This document shows positions 1 to 9,151 of a stretch of 64,000 bases of DNA, piece by piece. Made by a program: the position numbers and the translations under genes. The notes below the pieces were generated by a model. The model was given only the letters and a program-made list of their open reading frames with translations. It had not been told where the DNA came from and did not search any database. Each line of letters begins with the position of its first letter. The first letter of the stretch is position 1. The DNA comes from Skermanella stibiiresistens SB22 (GTDB lineage Bacteria > Pseudomonadota > Alphaproteobacteria > Azospirillales > Azospirillaceae): the NCBI RefSeq assembly GCF_000576635.1, contig NZ_AVFL01000016.1:1-64000 (forward strand). The letters run 5' to 3'.

Positions 1-1
1 A

Positions 2-187
2 CCGCCCGCGGCGCCCCGTCAGGTCGCCGAGCGACCCGCGCCGGCTCCGGCGCCGTCGGCCCGGGAGGTCTGTGCCGAAGGCGCTGGTGGCAGGGCGGCG
101 CCCGACGCGTCGTTGTCCGGCTTCGCCCAAGGCTTCATGTCCGACCTGCGCAATCTCGGCCGCTGCCTGGGTAGTCTCGCCAACTAG
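2..187 (+). CDS. C-terminal end of an unidentified Pro/Ala-rich protein (partial)
   Basis: An open frame enters from the left edge and stops at TAG 185-187. The visible 61 residues start with a low-complexity Pro/Ala stretch and end in a more ordered tail (FMSDLRNLGRCLGSLAN). No family is recognisable from this tail. It converges on the next gene across about 50 bp. The start lies outside the window. Confidence 0.5.
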   Translation, partial: PPAAPRQVAERPAPAPAPSAREVCAEGAGGRAAPDASLSGFAQGFMSDLRNLGRCLGSLAN

Positions 188-240
188 AGGATTTTTTGGG
201 GTGCCCGCTGCCGTCAGGAGGTCGACTGGGGTTCGACGGG

Positions 241-1026
241 TCAGACGACCTCGAGCGCCACGATCGCCTTGGCGAAATCGGCGGCGAAGTCCTCGCCCTT
301 GCGGACCACCAGCATGCGGTCGCCCTGGTGGCCCAACCGCGCGCTGACCGGTTCGGCGTCCAGTTTGGACGCCACCACGATCAGGGGAATCGCCTGTGTG
401 ACCTCGCACACCCGGATCATATGGGCGACATCGACACCGTCCAGGATATCGATGATGTTGCTGATCAGGATCAGGTCGGGACGGGTCCGGATCGCGCTCT
501 CGATGCCTTGGAACGAGTTGGACAACGCCACCAGTCGAAAACCCGTGGCGCGGATCTCCGGCTCCATCAGGCGCAGTTGTATGTTGCGCGGTCCGATGAA
601 CAGCACTGTCCGCTGGCTCGCACTGCGGCGCTGGGCGGGCGAGGGATGGAAATCGGGCAGCGATTGCAGCACCCGGCGCCCTTCCTCGCTGCCCGGATCG
701 CGACGCGTGTCGACGATCGAGCCGATCGCCCTGAGATGCTCGATGATCCCATCGACCGCCGTCTCGCGGAAGTTGCCAGTCGCGATGATGTAGTCTTCGA
801 GGTGATGGGAGATCATCGCGATGGTGGGAAAGCCAAAACTGGCGGCGGACCCCTTGATGCTGTGGACGTTTCGCAACAGCTCGAATGAGTCCGGCTTGGT
901 ACCTGGATCATTCGAGAACCGAAGAACCATTTCCTCGACGTTTCCGAGCCTTTCGATCACATCGTCGATGAAGAAAGGCAACAACTCGGCAACCAGATCA
1001 GCGTCGATGTTTTGGTTGCTCGGCAT
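241..1026 (-). CDS. HPt domain protein with a degenerate receiver domain
   Basis: A two-domain signalling protein of about 261 residues. The N-terminal half carries the histidine-phosphotransfer signature HSIKGSAASFG, with the phospho-accepting His near residue 55. The C-terminal half has the alternating strand/helix pattern of a CheY-like receiver but reads LILISN where a receiver has its phospho-acceptor Asp, and LFIGPRN where the acidic pair should be. It therefore looks like a pseudo-receiver. The ATG at 1026 was chosen because a GGGG stretch precedes it at normal spacing; an in-frame ATG at 1095 would add 23 unremarkable residues. It is divergent from the HerA-like gene, and no histidine kinase is adjacent. 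The family call is from motifs; the phosphorelay partner is unknown. Confidence 0.85.
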   Translation of the reverse strand: MPSNQNIDADLVAELLPFFIDDVIERLGNVEEMVLRFSNDPGTKPDSFELLRNVHSIKGSAASFGFPTIAMISHHLEDYIIATGNFRETAVDGIIEHLRAIGSIVDTRRDPGSEEGRRVLQSLPDFHPSPAQRRSASQRTVLFIGPRNIQLRLMEPEIRATGFRLVALSNSFQGIESAIRTRPDLILISNIIDILDGVDVAHMIRVCEVTQAIPLIVVASKLDAEPVSARLGHQGDRMLVVRKGEDFAADFAKAIVALEVV

Positions 1027-1308
1027 AATCGGCCCCAGGGAACAATAGTCCATTATTATACGATGTCCCCTTCCCAAGAGCATTCCGATCTTCATGGCGC
1101 ATGAAAATGCCGCACCAAGGACTGCATATGCAGTTATGCTTTAGCTATGATTTCTAAGCTACTTCAACCCTGTCAGGAAAGCCGGAGCGGCGCGCCGTTT
1201 TGCGGTGACGGCCAAACTAGGCTATAGGAGGGGCGGCGGCGCCGGTTGCGCCGCCACGGTACGGCGGTGTGATCCGATCAAGCGACGCGGTGGAGAGGTC
1301 AAGGGTTG

Positions 1309-2847
1309 ATGAATGTCAGCATCGACATGGGTTCGACGCAAGGAGGCACTCCGGCGACGCTGAATCTCGAGGAACTGCTGGCGACCCGGCTGCTGGTCCA
1401 GGGCAATTCGGGTTCCGGCAAGTCGCACCTCCTGCGCCGTCTGGTCGAGCAGAGCGCCACCTGGGTCCAGCAAGCGATCCTCGATCCGGAAGGCGACTTC
1501 GTGACCCTGGCCGACCGTTTCGGCCATGTGGTGGTCGATGCCTCCGCCCATTCCGAAGGCGCCCTGCAACGGATCGCGGCCCGGGTGCGCGAGCATCGCG
1601 TCTCGGTCGTGGTCAACCTGGAAGGGCTCGACGTCGAACAGCAGATGCGCCACGCCGCGGCGTTCCTGGGCGGCCTGTTCGACGCCGACCGCGACTTCTG
1701 GTATCCCATGCTGGTCGTGGTGGACGAGGCCCAGCTGTTCGCGCCCGCCGCCGCCGGCGAGGTGTCGGACGACGCCCGAAAGGTGTCGCTCGGCGCCATG
1801 ACCAACCTGATGTGCCGCGGCCGCAAGCGCGGGTTGGCCGGCGTGATCGCGACCCAGCGGCTGGCCAAGCTCGCCAAGAACGTCGCCGCCGAGGCGTCCA
1901 ACTTCCTGATGGGCCGCACCTTCCTGGACATCGACATGGCGCGGGCCGCCGACCTGCTGGGCATGGAGCGGCGGCAGGCCGAGATGTTCCGCGACCTGGA
2001 GCGCGGCCATTTCGTGGCGCTCGGCCCGGCGCTGTCCCGACGTCCGCTGGCGTTGCGGATCGGCTCGGTCGAGACCACGGGAAGGACGGGCAGCCCCAAG
2101 CTCACCCCCCTGCCGACCACGGCGCCGCTCGACGCCCGCGAGTTGATCCTGCAGCCCGGCGAACCCGACCTGCCGGTCAGGGCGCCGATGCGCCGGCCGG
2201 TGCCCGCGGCTCCGCCCAACATGGACATCCTGTTCCAGCTGGCCCAGTCGCGGCCCGTCCTGACCCCGCCGCCCGAGGAGGCGGAGGAGCAGGGGCCGGC
2301 GATCGACCGCGAACCGCTGCTGGACGACATCCTGCGGAAGATCCTGACCGATCCCGAGGCGGCGTTCCGCTCGGTCGCGGTGTTGTACCAGGACTTCCTG
2401 GTGCGCTGCAGGATCCACAAGGTGCCGGGAGCCCCGCTGGACCTCGTCGCCTTCAAGCGGCGCCTGTCGGCCGCCAGGGCCGGTGTCGGCGAGCAGACCG
2501 CCGACGGTCCGGAATGGGATCAGGCGAGCGCCATCGCGGCCGAACTGCCGGAAGACATCCAGGGCGTCTTCCTGCTGATCGCCCGCGCCGCGATCGAGCG
2601 GGCGCCCTGCCCGTCCGACGCCGAACTGGCCCGCGCGGTCGGCAGCCGATCGCCCGGCCGTGCCCGCCGGCTGCTGACCTACATGGACCAGCGCGGCTTC
2701 GTGGTGACCCGCAACGACGGCGGCGGTTTCCGCATCATCGCCCTGCCCGGCCTGGGATGGGAGACCGCTCCCGGCGATCCCAACGCCGCGGCGAACACTG
2801 GCGACGACCCGGCACCGCCGCAGGCCGGCCTGTTCGACGTGGCCTGA
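1309..2847 (+). CDS. HerA/DUF87-like ATPase
   Basis: P-loop ATPase of about 512 residues. Walker A is GNSGSGKS at residues 32-39 and Walker B is MLVVVDEAQ near 134-142, followed by a sensor-like region (GVIATQRLAKLAK), as in the HerA/FtsK superfamily DUF87 proteins. The last 250 residues are Pro-rich and then helical, ending in a winged-helix-like segment (SPGRARRLLTYMDQRGFVVTR). Two starts are possible: TTG 1306 or ATG 1309. ATG 1309 sits 10 nt after GGAGAGG. Family members act as DNA-translocating or DNA-processing ATPases, but no NurA nuclease partner is encoded next door, so the role here is open. Two small unknown genes follow on the same strand. Confidence 0.85.
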   Translation: MNVSIDMGSTQGGTPATLNLEELLATRLLVQGNSGSGKSHLLRRLVEQSATWVQQAILDPEGDFVTLADRFGHVVVDASAHSEGALQRIAARVREHRVSVVVNLEGLDVEQQMRHAAAFLGGLFDADRDFWYPMLVVVDEAQLFAPAAAGEVSDDARKVSLGAMTNLMCRGRKRGLAGVIATQRLAKLAKNVAAEASNFLMGRTFLDIDMARAADLLGMERRQAEMFRDLERGHFVALGPALSRRPLALRIGSVETTGRTGSPKLTPLPTTAPLDARELILQPGEPDLPVRAPMRRPVPAAPPNMDILFQLAQSRPVLTPPPEEAEEQGPAIDREPLLDDILRKILTDPEAAFRSVAVLYQDFLVRCRIHKVPGAPLDLVAFKRRLSAARAGVGEQTADGPEWDQASAIAAELPEDIQGVFLLIARAAIERAPCPSDAELARAVGSRSPGRARRLLTYMDQRGFVVTRNDGGGFRIIALPGLGWETAPGDPNAAANTGDDPAPPQAGLFDVA

Positions 2848-2984
2848 GCGGCGGCCACGAGGGCGGCGGATCGAGGAACGCCGAACTTCTTTGACCCCAA
2901 CGGATGTATTGGCTTTCCGAACCCCCATATGCGAGGGACCCATAGGGTTCGTGGTTCCTCCACGGGACCGCATGAAAGCCCCCG

Positions 2985-3269
2985 ATGACCCAGCGCGTCT
3001 TGAACACCACGATCGAGTTCAGCCAGCCGTTCCAGTTGAAGGGTATGGAAGAGCCGCTGCCTGCGGGAACCTACAAGATCGAGACCCACGAGGAACTGAT
3101 CGAGGGGCTCTCCTTCCCGGCTTACCGGCGCACCGAGACGCTGCTGTTCCTCCGCCCGCCTCCCGGCCAGCCCAGCCTGATCCAAATCGCCGTGGTCGAT
3201 CCGATCGACCTGGAGGAAGCCCGGCAACGCGACGAGGCGGCGCGGGAATCCTTGAAAGGAAGCACATGA
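2985..3269 (+). CDS. Small conserved-looking protein of unknown function
   Basis: A 94-residue soluble protein without signal peptide or membrane segment. It starts MTQRVLNTTIEF and contains LPAGTYKIETHEELIEG, suggesting a compact beta-rich fold. It ends in a charged helix (DLEEARQRDEAARESL). Its stop overlaps the start of the next gene by 4 nt (ATGA), so the two are probably translationally coupled. Host-like codon use supports a real gene. I do not recognise the family. Confidence 0.65.
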   Translation: MTQRVLNTTIEFSQPFQLKGMEEPLPAGTYKIETHEELIEGLSFPAYRRTETLLFLRPPPGQPSLIQIAVVDPIDLEEARQRDEAARESLKGST

Positions 3270-3580
3270 CCGAAGGTCCGATCGAACTCGACTCCCACAG
3301 GGGCATGGCCGCTCTGAAAGCCACCGAGGACCGTCGGCACACCGCCGCCGTCGAGGCCGATCAGGCCCAGGTCAGCCAGCACCTGGAGGAGATGACGGAC
3401 GCGCTGTCAGCCAGCCCGGCCGCCACCTGGGACGAGGCGGCCAAGAAGATGCTCCACCTCCTCACCCTGTTCGCCGGGACGGTCGAGGCGCGCGATCACC
3501 GACACCAGAAGCTGATCGCCAGCGCCCGCGAGGACATCGAACGCCTGTCGTCCCAGGACTCAGCCCCGCTCCCAGGCTAG
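3266..3580 (+). CDS. Small helical protein of unknown function
   Basis: A 104-residue, mostly helical acidic protein (MTEGPIELDSHRGM...). It has no membrane segment and no recognised motif. The frame is open well upstream, but the ATG at 3266 is preferred because it follows GAAAGGA at normal spacing and overlaps the upstream stop as ATGA. The last 21 nt overlap the 3' end of guaD on the other strand. It probably forms a two-gene unit with its upstream neighbour. Confidence 0.65.
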   Translation: MTEGPIELDSHRGMAALKATEDRRHTAAVEADQAQVSQHLEEMTDALSASPAATWDEAAKKMLHLLTLFAGTVEARDHRHQKLIASAREDIERLSSQDSAPLPG

Positions 3581-4891
3581 CCGCCCCTGGACGTAGGTGG
3601 CGGCGACGGCCCGGTCGTCGCCCAACGTCATCAGGACGAACAGCTCCTCGTCCAGATCGCCGTCGATGGTCTCCATCCGGTGCGCCATGGCGGGCGTCGC
3701 CCGCGAGTCCAGCACCACCAGATCGGCGAAGCGGCCCGGCTCGATCACGCCGATCTCGTCACCCATCCCAAGGCTCAGCGCGTTGCCGCGCGTCATCATG
3801 TGGAACGCGGCCAGCGCGGGCAGGTTCTGTCCGCCCAGTTGAAGCACCTTGTAGCCCTCGGCGGCGGTGCGCAGCATGGAATAGCTGGTGCCGCCCCCGA
3901 CATCGGTCGCCAGCGACACGCGGACGGGTGCTGCACCGCGTGACAGCCGATCCAGGTCGAACAGCCCGCTGCCGATGAACAGGTTGGAGGTCGGGCAGAA
4001 TACCGCGACCGACCGGCTCTCCGACAGGCGCCGAACCTCGTCCTCCTCCAGGTGGATGCAGTGGCCGAACAGCGACCGCTCGCCCAGCAGGCCGTAGCGG
4101 TCGTAGACGTCGGTGTAGTGCCGAGCATCCGGGAACAGGCCGCGCACGGTCTCGATCTCCCGCAGGTTCTCGGAAAGGTGCGTCTGCATGTAGACGCCTT
4201 CGACCTCGCGGACCAAGGCGCCCGCCGCCTCCAACTGCTCCTCGGTCGAGGTGATGGCGAAGCGCGGCGTCACGGCGTAGCGCTGCCGGCCCTTGCCATG
4301 CCATCGCCCGATCAGGTCCAGGCTCTCGTCGTGGCCGGATCGCGGCGTGTCGCGTAGGCCCGGTGGCGCGTTGCGGTCCATCATGACCTTGCCGGCGATC
4401 ATGGCGGTGCCGCGCCGCTCGGACTCGGCGAAGAAGGCGTCGACCGAGCCGGGATGGACCGTGGCGTAGACCACCGCTGTGGTCGTGCCGTTCCGCAGCA
4501 ACTCGTCCAGGAAGAACGTCGCGTTGCGCTCGGCGTGGCCGGCGTCGGCGAAGCGCTGCTCCTCGACGAAGGTGTATTTGTTCAACCATTCCAGCAGCTG
4601 CGCGCCGTAGGACGCGATCACCTGGGTCTGCGGGAAGTGGATGTGGGTGTCGATCAGGCCGGGCGTGATCAGGCCGTTCGGGTGGTGGTCCACCGGAGTG
4701 CCCTCCGGCAAGCCCCGGAGCAGGTCCGCCGCCTCGCCCACCTCGGTGATGCGGCCATCGCGCACCACGACCAAGCCGTCCTCGATCAGGCGGTAGCTGG
4801 AAGTGTCGCCCGGCCCCGCCGGTTCGGCGACGAAGCTCAATAACCGCCCCCTGATCGCTTTGATCGCCTGGATCGCCTTCGTTTCCGTCAT
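3560..4891 (-). CDS. guaD: Guanine deaminase
   Basis: Amidohydrolase of 443 residues, the usual length for bacterial GuaD. It converts guanine to xanthine and ammonia. The metal-binding signature is PGLIDTHIHFPQT, followed by guaD-type motifs THLSEN, GHCIHL and CPTSNLFIGSG, and the late zinc ligand Asp in ATDVGGGTS. It starts 1 nt after the puuD stop on the same strand, so the pair forms a purine-catabolic operon. Xanthine dehydrogenase is not in the window. The metal ligands are all present, so it should be active. Confidence 0.95.
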   Translation of the reverse strand: MTETKAIQAIKAIRGRLLSFVAEPAGPGDTSSYRLIEDGLVVVRDGRITEVGEAADLLRGLPEGTPVDHHPNGLITPGLIDTHIHFPQTQVIASYGAQLLEWLNKYTFVEEQRFADAGHAERNATFFLDELLRNGTTTAVVYATVHPGSVDAFFAESERRGTAMIAGKVMMDRNAPPGLRDTPRSGHDESLDLIGRWHGKGRQRYAVTPRFAITSTEEQLEAAGALVREVEGVYMQTHLSENLREIETVRGLFPDARHYTDVYDRYGLLGERSLFGHCIHLEEDEVRRLSESRSVAVFCPTSNLFIGSGLFDLDRLSRGAAPVRVSLATDVGGGTSYSMLRTAAEGYKVLQLGGQNLPALAAFHMMTRGNALSLGMGDEIGVIEPGRFADLVVLDSRATPAMAHRMETIDGDLDEELFVLMTLGDDRAVAATYVQGRLAWERG

Positions 4892-4892
4892 G

Positions 4893-6092
4893 TCAGTTGA
4901 CCTTTCCAGCGCTCCAGGCGCCCAGCAATCCGCGCTCCTCCGGCGTGATCATCGAGATGTTGCCCGGCGGCATCGCGGTGGACAGGACGGCCTGCAGGCG
5001 GATCTCGGGCGCGTGGCGCCGGATGTCCTCGGGGGTTTCAAGGCGCACGCCCTTGGGCGCCGTCGGCAAGCCTGGCCAAGCGGGGACCTCGGCGTGGCAC
5101 ATCCCACAGCGGCTCAGGATGACCTCCTCGACCTGGGCGAAGTCGACCGGCTGCGCGGCGTTGGCGGCGGTGGTCACGGCGTCGTCGTTTGGTCCCCGCG
5201 CGCTGAGCCAGACGATGCCGGCGACACCGACGACCGCGACGCCCCAGGTCCACCACGGCGTCGGCTTGCCGGCGTGGCGGCTATTGAAGAAATGCCGGAT
5301 GGTGGCGCCGACGACCAGCACGATGGCCACGATGGCCGGGACGTGGCCGGTGCCGAAGGCCAGCGGATAGTGGTTGCTGACCATCAGGAACAGGACGGGC
5401 AGTGTCAGGTAGTTGTTGTGCATCGAGCGCTGCTTGGCTTCCTTGCCAAGGGCGGGGTCCGGCGTGCGGCCGGCCAGCAGGTCGGCCACGACCTTCTTCT
5501 GGTTGGGGATGATGGTGTGGGCGACGTTGGCCGCCATCATGGTGCCGATCAGGGCACCGACCTGGAGCATGGCGCCACGCCCGCTGAACACGACCGAGAA
5601 GCCCCAGGCCGCCAGCACCAGCAGGACGAAGCCGGTCACGATCAGGGAGGTGTCGTTGCGCCCGACCGGCGATTTGCACAGCCGATCATAGACGACCCAG
5701 CCCAGCACCAGGGTGACGGCGCTGATGGCGATGGCTTGCCATTGCTCCAGCTCCATCACGGTCTGGTCGATCAGGAAGAGTTCGGCGCCGCGATAGTACA
5801 GGACGACCAGCAGGAAGAAGCCGCTGATCCAAGTGGCGTATGCCTCCCATTTGAACCAGGTCAGTTCCTCGGGCAAGTTGGCTGGGGCCACGTTATACTT
5901 GACCATGTGGTAGAAGCCACCGCCATGGATCTGCCACGCCTCGCCGCTGGTTCCCTTCGGAAGGCCGTCCACGCGGCGGAGGCTGGCGTCGAGATGCACG
6001 AAGTAGAAGGATGAGCCGATCCAGGCGATCGCCGTGATGACATGGAGCCACCGCAGCATGAAGTTGACCCATTCCCAAACGATGGCGTCCAT
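4893..6092 (-). CDS. puuD: Membrane-bound urate hydroxylase/oxidase PuuD with C-terminal cytochrome c domain
   Basis: About 399 residues. The N-terminal part contains around eight hydrophobic segments typical of PuuD (MDAIVWEWVNFMLRWLH, AIAWIGSSFYFVHLD). The C-terminus carries one haem c motif (CGMCH) in a short cytochrome c domain facing the periplasm. It oxidises urate to 5-hydroxyisourate, with electrons presumably leaving through the cytochrome. The ATG at 6092 was chosen: it follows GGAGAGG and starts directly at the conserved N-terminus, whereas the upstream extension is unlike the family. guaD follows 1 nt downstream; a LysR gene diverges upstream. Confidence 0.93.
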   Translation of the reverse strand: MDAIVWEWVNFMLRWLHVITAIAWIGSSFYFVHLDASLRRVDGLPKGTSGEAWQIHGGGFYHMVKYNVAPANLPEELTWFKWEAYATWISGFFLLVVLYYRGAELFLIDQTVMELEQWQAIAISAVTLVLGWVVYDRLCKSPVGRNDTSLIVTGFVLLVLAAWGFSVVFSGRGAMLQVGALIGTMMAANVAHTIIPNQKKVVADLLAGRTPDPALGKEAKQRSMHNNYLTLPVLFLMVSNHYPLAFGTGHVPAIVAIVLVVGATIRHFFNSRHAGKPTPWWTWGVAVVGVAGIVWLSARGPNDDAVTTAANAAQPVDFAQVEEVILSRCGMCHAEVPAWPGLPTAPKGVRLETPEDIRRHAPEIRLQAVLSTAMPPGNISMITPEERGLLGAWSAGKVN

Positions 6093-6242
6093 CTCGACCT
6101 CTCCACTGTTCCCCGCCCCCACCCTTGTTGGATGCGGTGCGGTATGATTGGTAAACGTGTTCCGGCAAGCCGGGAAGCGGGAGCGTGCCGCAGGACCTTC
6201 AAACAATCCCAAAAAGTGACATGCTAGATTTTTGAAAGGGTA

Positions 6243-7172
6243 GTGGATTTGTCGTTGCTCGAAAACATGCGCACGTTCGTCCGCGTCGTCGACATGGGGA
6301 ACCTGTCGGCGGCCGGGCGTAGCCTGCGCATGTCACCAGCCGTCGTCAGCCACCGCATCCAGCAGTTGGAGCAGCATCTGGGCGTGCGCCTGCTCAACCG
6401 GACGACCCGCCAGCTCCAGCCTACCGAGCACGGCCATATCTTCTATCGCGATTGCCTGGAGGTGTTGGACGCGGTCGAGCGCGCGCAAACCAACCTGGCG
6501 TCGGCCACCGGCGTCCCCTCCGGCAGCCTGCGGGTGACGGCCCCACTGGGGTTCGGCCGACGCGTGCTGGGGCCGATGATCCCCAAGTTCCGCGAGGCGC
6601 ACCCGCTGGTTGACGTCCGCCTCCGTCTGTCCGACCACCTGATCGACCTGCTGCATGAGGCGGTCGATGTGGCGATCCGCATGGCGGTGCTGCGCGACAG
6701 CACCTTCGTGGTCCGCAAGATCGCCGACTGCCCGCGCGTGCTGTGCGCCGCCCCGGCCTATCTGGATGCCGTCGGCGTGCCGGAGCGGCCGGAGGACCTT
6801 GCCGGCCACAACTGCCTGCTGCTACGCTTTCCAGGCTCCCAGCAATACCAGTGGACCCTCGACACGCCCGACGGACCGACCAAGGTCGCGGTGACGGGCA
6901 GCTTCGACGCCGATTATGGCGACGTGCTGACCGACTGGCTGCTGACCGGCCAAGGCATCGCCATGAAGCCGGTCTGGGAAATCGCCGAACACCTGCGGAG
7001 CGGCGCGCTCCGCGTCGTCCTGCCCGACTTTCCCCCGGAACCCGCCGTGCTGGCGGTGCTCTATCCCCACCGCACCCTGCTGCCCGCCAAGGCCCGCGTC
7101 TTCGCCGACTTCGTTGTCGCCGAGACGCGGGCGGTGCTCAGCGCCGTGCTGGACTATGATCCGAGGCGGTGA
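6243..7172 (+). CDS. LysR-family transcriptional regulator
   Basis: A 309-residue LysR protein: an N-terminal winged helix-turn-helix (LSAAGRSLRMSPAVVSHRIQQLEQ) and a substrate-binding domain of the group resembling AaeR/DmlR. It starts with GTG at 6243 and diverges from puuD-guaD across 150 bp, so control of purine catabolism is a reasonable inference, though the effector is unknown. The final 35 nt overlap the 3' end of the cysteine desulfurase gene on the opposite strand. Confidence 0.9.
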   Translation: MDLSLLENMRTFVRVVDMGNLSAAGRSLRMSPAVVSHRIQQLEQHLGVRLLNRTTRQLQPTEHGHIFYRDCLEVLDAVERAQTNLASATGVPSGSLRVTAPLGFGRRVLGPMIPKFREAHPLVDVRLRLSDHLIDLLHEAVDVAIRMAVLRDSTFVVRKIADCPRVLCAAPAYLDAVGVPERPEDLAGHNCLLLRFPGSQQYQWTLDTPDGPTKVAVTGSFDADYGDVLTDWLLTGQGIAMKPVWEIAEHLRSGALRVVLPDFPPEPAVLAVLYPHRTLLPAKARVFADFVVAETRAVLSAVLDYDPRR

Positions 7173-8274
7173 ACACCTCGACCAGCCGTGCCGCCGCGTG
7201 GTCCACCTCGGCTTCGGTGGTGAAGCGGCCCAGGCCGATGCGGATGCTGGCGTGGGCTTCGGCGGGGGTGCGGCCCATGGCGAGGAGGACGTGGGATGGG
7301 CCGGTGTCGCCGCTGGCGCAGGCGGAGCCGGTCGAGAGAGCCAAGTCGGGGAGATCGAGCAGGCTGTCGGCGGCATCCATACCAGGGATGGTCAGGTGGA
7401 GGCAACCGGGCAGCCCGCCTTCGGCTGGGCTGTTTCGACGCAGGGTCGGGATGCCGGCGGCCAAGGCGGCGACCAAGCGCTCCCGCAGCAGGGTCAGGCG
7501 GGCGGCGTCGGTTTGGCGGCGCTCCCGGGCGATCCGGCAGGCGGCACCCAACCCGACGCAGAGCGCCGTGGGCAGCGTGCCCGGACGCTTGCCGCCCTGC
7601 TGGCCGCCTCCGAACAGCAAGGGCCGGAGCGCCACACCTTGGCGGACGAACAGCGCACCGATGCCCATGGGACCGTGGAGCTTGTGACCGGATAGGCTGA
7701 GCAGATCGATGCCGAGCGCCGTGACGTCGATCTCTCCGGTGGCGAGCCGCTGGACCGCGTCGGTGTGGAACAGCCCGCCCCGCTGGCGGCAACGCCGCGC
7801 CAGTTCGGCGATCGGCTGGACCGTGCCGACCTCGTTGTTGGCGGCCATGACCGAGACCAGCGCCGGCCCCGTCAGCGCCAGCGAATCGGGATCGACCCCG
7901 CCGGCGTCGTCCACCGGAAGCCGACTGGCGGGATGCCCGCGCCTTTCCAACTCGGCGACGCAGGCCAGCACGCTGGGATGCTCGATCGCGGAGGCGACGA
8001 CCGGCCAGCCGTCCGGCGTTCCGCCCAGCAGGGCCAGCGCGTTGGCCTCGGTGGCACCGGAGGTGAAGACGATCTCGCCCGGCCGGGCATTGATCAGCGT
8101 CGCGACCTCCGCCCTCGCCCGCTCGATCGCCTCGGCGGCGCGCCAGCCGGCGCGGTGTCCAGAGGCGTGCGGGTTGCCGACGGCGCCCGCCGACAGCCAG
8201 GGCAGCATTTCATCGAGGACGGCTGGATCGAGCGGCGTGGACGCCATGTGATCCAGGTAGATCGATCCGTCCAT
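7138..8274 (-). CDS. Cysteine desulfurase family protein (NifS/IscS-like)
   Basis: PLP-dependent class V aminotransferase of about 378 residues. The N-terminus YLDHMASTPLDPAVLDEML is the usual start of the family. The PLP lysine lies in SLSGHKLHGPMG and the mobile catalytic Cys in STGSACASGD, so sulfur transfer from cysteine should be possible. No isc or suf partners are adjacent. Two starts compete: ATG 8274, just before the conserved YLDHMAST, and ATG 8310, which would overlap rlmE. Neither has a good ribosome site; 8274 is preferred. It lies 19 nt after rlmE on the same strand. Confidence 0.88.
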   Translation of the reverse strand: MDGSIYLDHMASTPLDPAVLDEMLPWLSAGAVGNPHASGHRAGWRAAEAIERARAEVATLINARPGEIVFTSGATEANALALLGGTPDGWPVVASAIEHPSVLACVAELERRGHPASRLPVDDAGGVDPDSLALTGPALVSVMAANNEVGTVQPIAELARRCRQRGGLFHTDAVQRLATGEIDVTALGIDLLSLSGHKLHGPMGIGALFVRQGVALRPLLFGGGQQGGKRPGTLPTALCVGLGAACRIARERRQTDAARLTLLRERLVAALAAGIPTLRRNSPAEGGLPGCLHLTIPGMDAADSLLDLPDLALSTGSACASGDTGPSHVLLAMGRTPAEAHASIRIGLGRFTTEAEVDHAAARLVEVFTASDHSPARR

Positions 8275-8293
8275 TCCCCGATCCAACCCGCGT

Positions 8294-9046
8294 TCAGTCC
8301 TCGTCGTCATCCCCTTGGTCAGGTTGATAACCGTCTTTCGACGCCGAATTTCGACCCCGGAAGCCCACGGCCACCACATAGGTTTCCGCCGAGTCCGCTC
8401 TGCTGGCCGGCGGCTTGGCGTGCTTGACCGAGGCGAAGTCGCGCTTCAGCCGGTCCAGCAACTCGCGCTCCGTCCCGCCCTGGAAGACCTTGGCGATGAA
8501 GGCGCCGCCCGGAGCCAGCACCTGCGCCGCGAAGTCGTAGGCCAGTTCGGCCAGCCCCATGATGCGGATGTGGTCGGTTTGAGGGTGCCCGGTGGTGGGG
8601 GCGGCCATGTCGCTCAGCACGATGTCGGCCGGGCCGTCCATCTTCTCGCGCAGGCGGTCGGGCGCGTCCTCGTCGTTGAAGTCGCACTGGAAGGTGATGG
8701 CGCCCTCGACCGGCTCCATCTCCAGGATGTCCAGCCCGACGATCTTGCCCTTGCTCTCGTGCGGCTTGACCCGCTCGACCGCGACCTGGGTCCAGCCACC
8801 CGGCGCCGCCCCAAGATCGACCACCCGCTTGCCGGGAGCCAGCAGGTGGAACCTGTCGTCCAGCTGAAGCAGCTTGAACGCGGCCCGGCTGCGGTAGCCG
8901 CGCTTCTGCGCCTCGGCCACATAGGGGTCGTTGAGTTGCCGCTGAAGCCACAGGGTGGACGACAGCGACCGCTTCTTGGCGGTCTTGACGCGAACACCGA
9001 AGTTGCGGCCGCTGGGCTTGTTCGGTCCGGAGGATTTACTGGTCAT
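8294..9046 (-). CDS. rlmE: 23S rRNA (uridine-2'-O)-methyltransferase RlmE (FtsJ/RrmJ)
   Basis: A 250-residue member of the RrmJ family, which methylates a uridine in the 23S rRNA A-loop. The SAM-binding motif VVDLGAAPGGWTQ is intact. The catalytic K-D-K-E tetrad can be placed in RAAFKLLQ, VLSDMAAP and FIAKVFQGG plus the downstream Glu. A short basic N-terminal extension and an acidic tail (DQGDDDED) are common in alphaproteobacterial members. It is probably co-transcribed with the upstream Ppx/GppA gene (105-bp gap). Confidence 0.95.
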   Translation of the reverse strand: MTSKSSGPNKPSGRNFGVRVKTAKKRSLSSTLWLQRQLNDPYVAEAQKRGYRSRAAFKLLQLDDRFHLLAPGKRVVDLGAAPGGWTQVAVERVKPHESKGKIVGLDILEMEPVEGAITFQCDFNDEDAPDRLREKMDGPADIVLSDMAAPTTGHPQTDHIRIMGLAELAYDFAAQVLAPGGAFIAKVFQGGTERELLDRLKRDFASVKHAKPPASRADSAETYVVAVGFRGRNSASKDGYQPDQGDDDED

Positions 9047-9151
9047 GCCGTGTGATATAGGAAATACCGGCCGGTTTCACCCGGCAAAATCGCGGATGAG
9101 CCTTGATCCGGCAAAATGCCGCTCAAAACATCGGGTTTCGGCCAGCGGTTC

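Noticed and set aside
1222-2973. A 583-codon minus-strand frame opposite the HerA-like gene
   Set aside because: It is antisense to a gene with clear Walker motifs, and its translation is low-complexity without any family signature.
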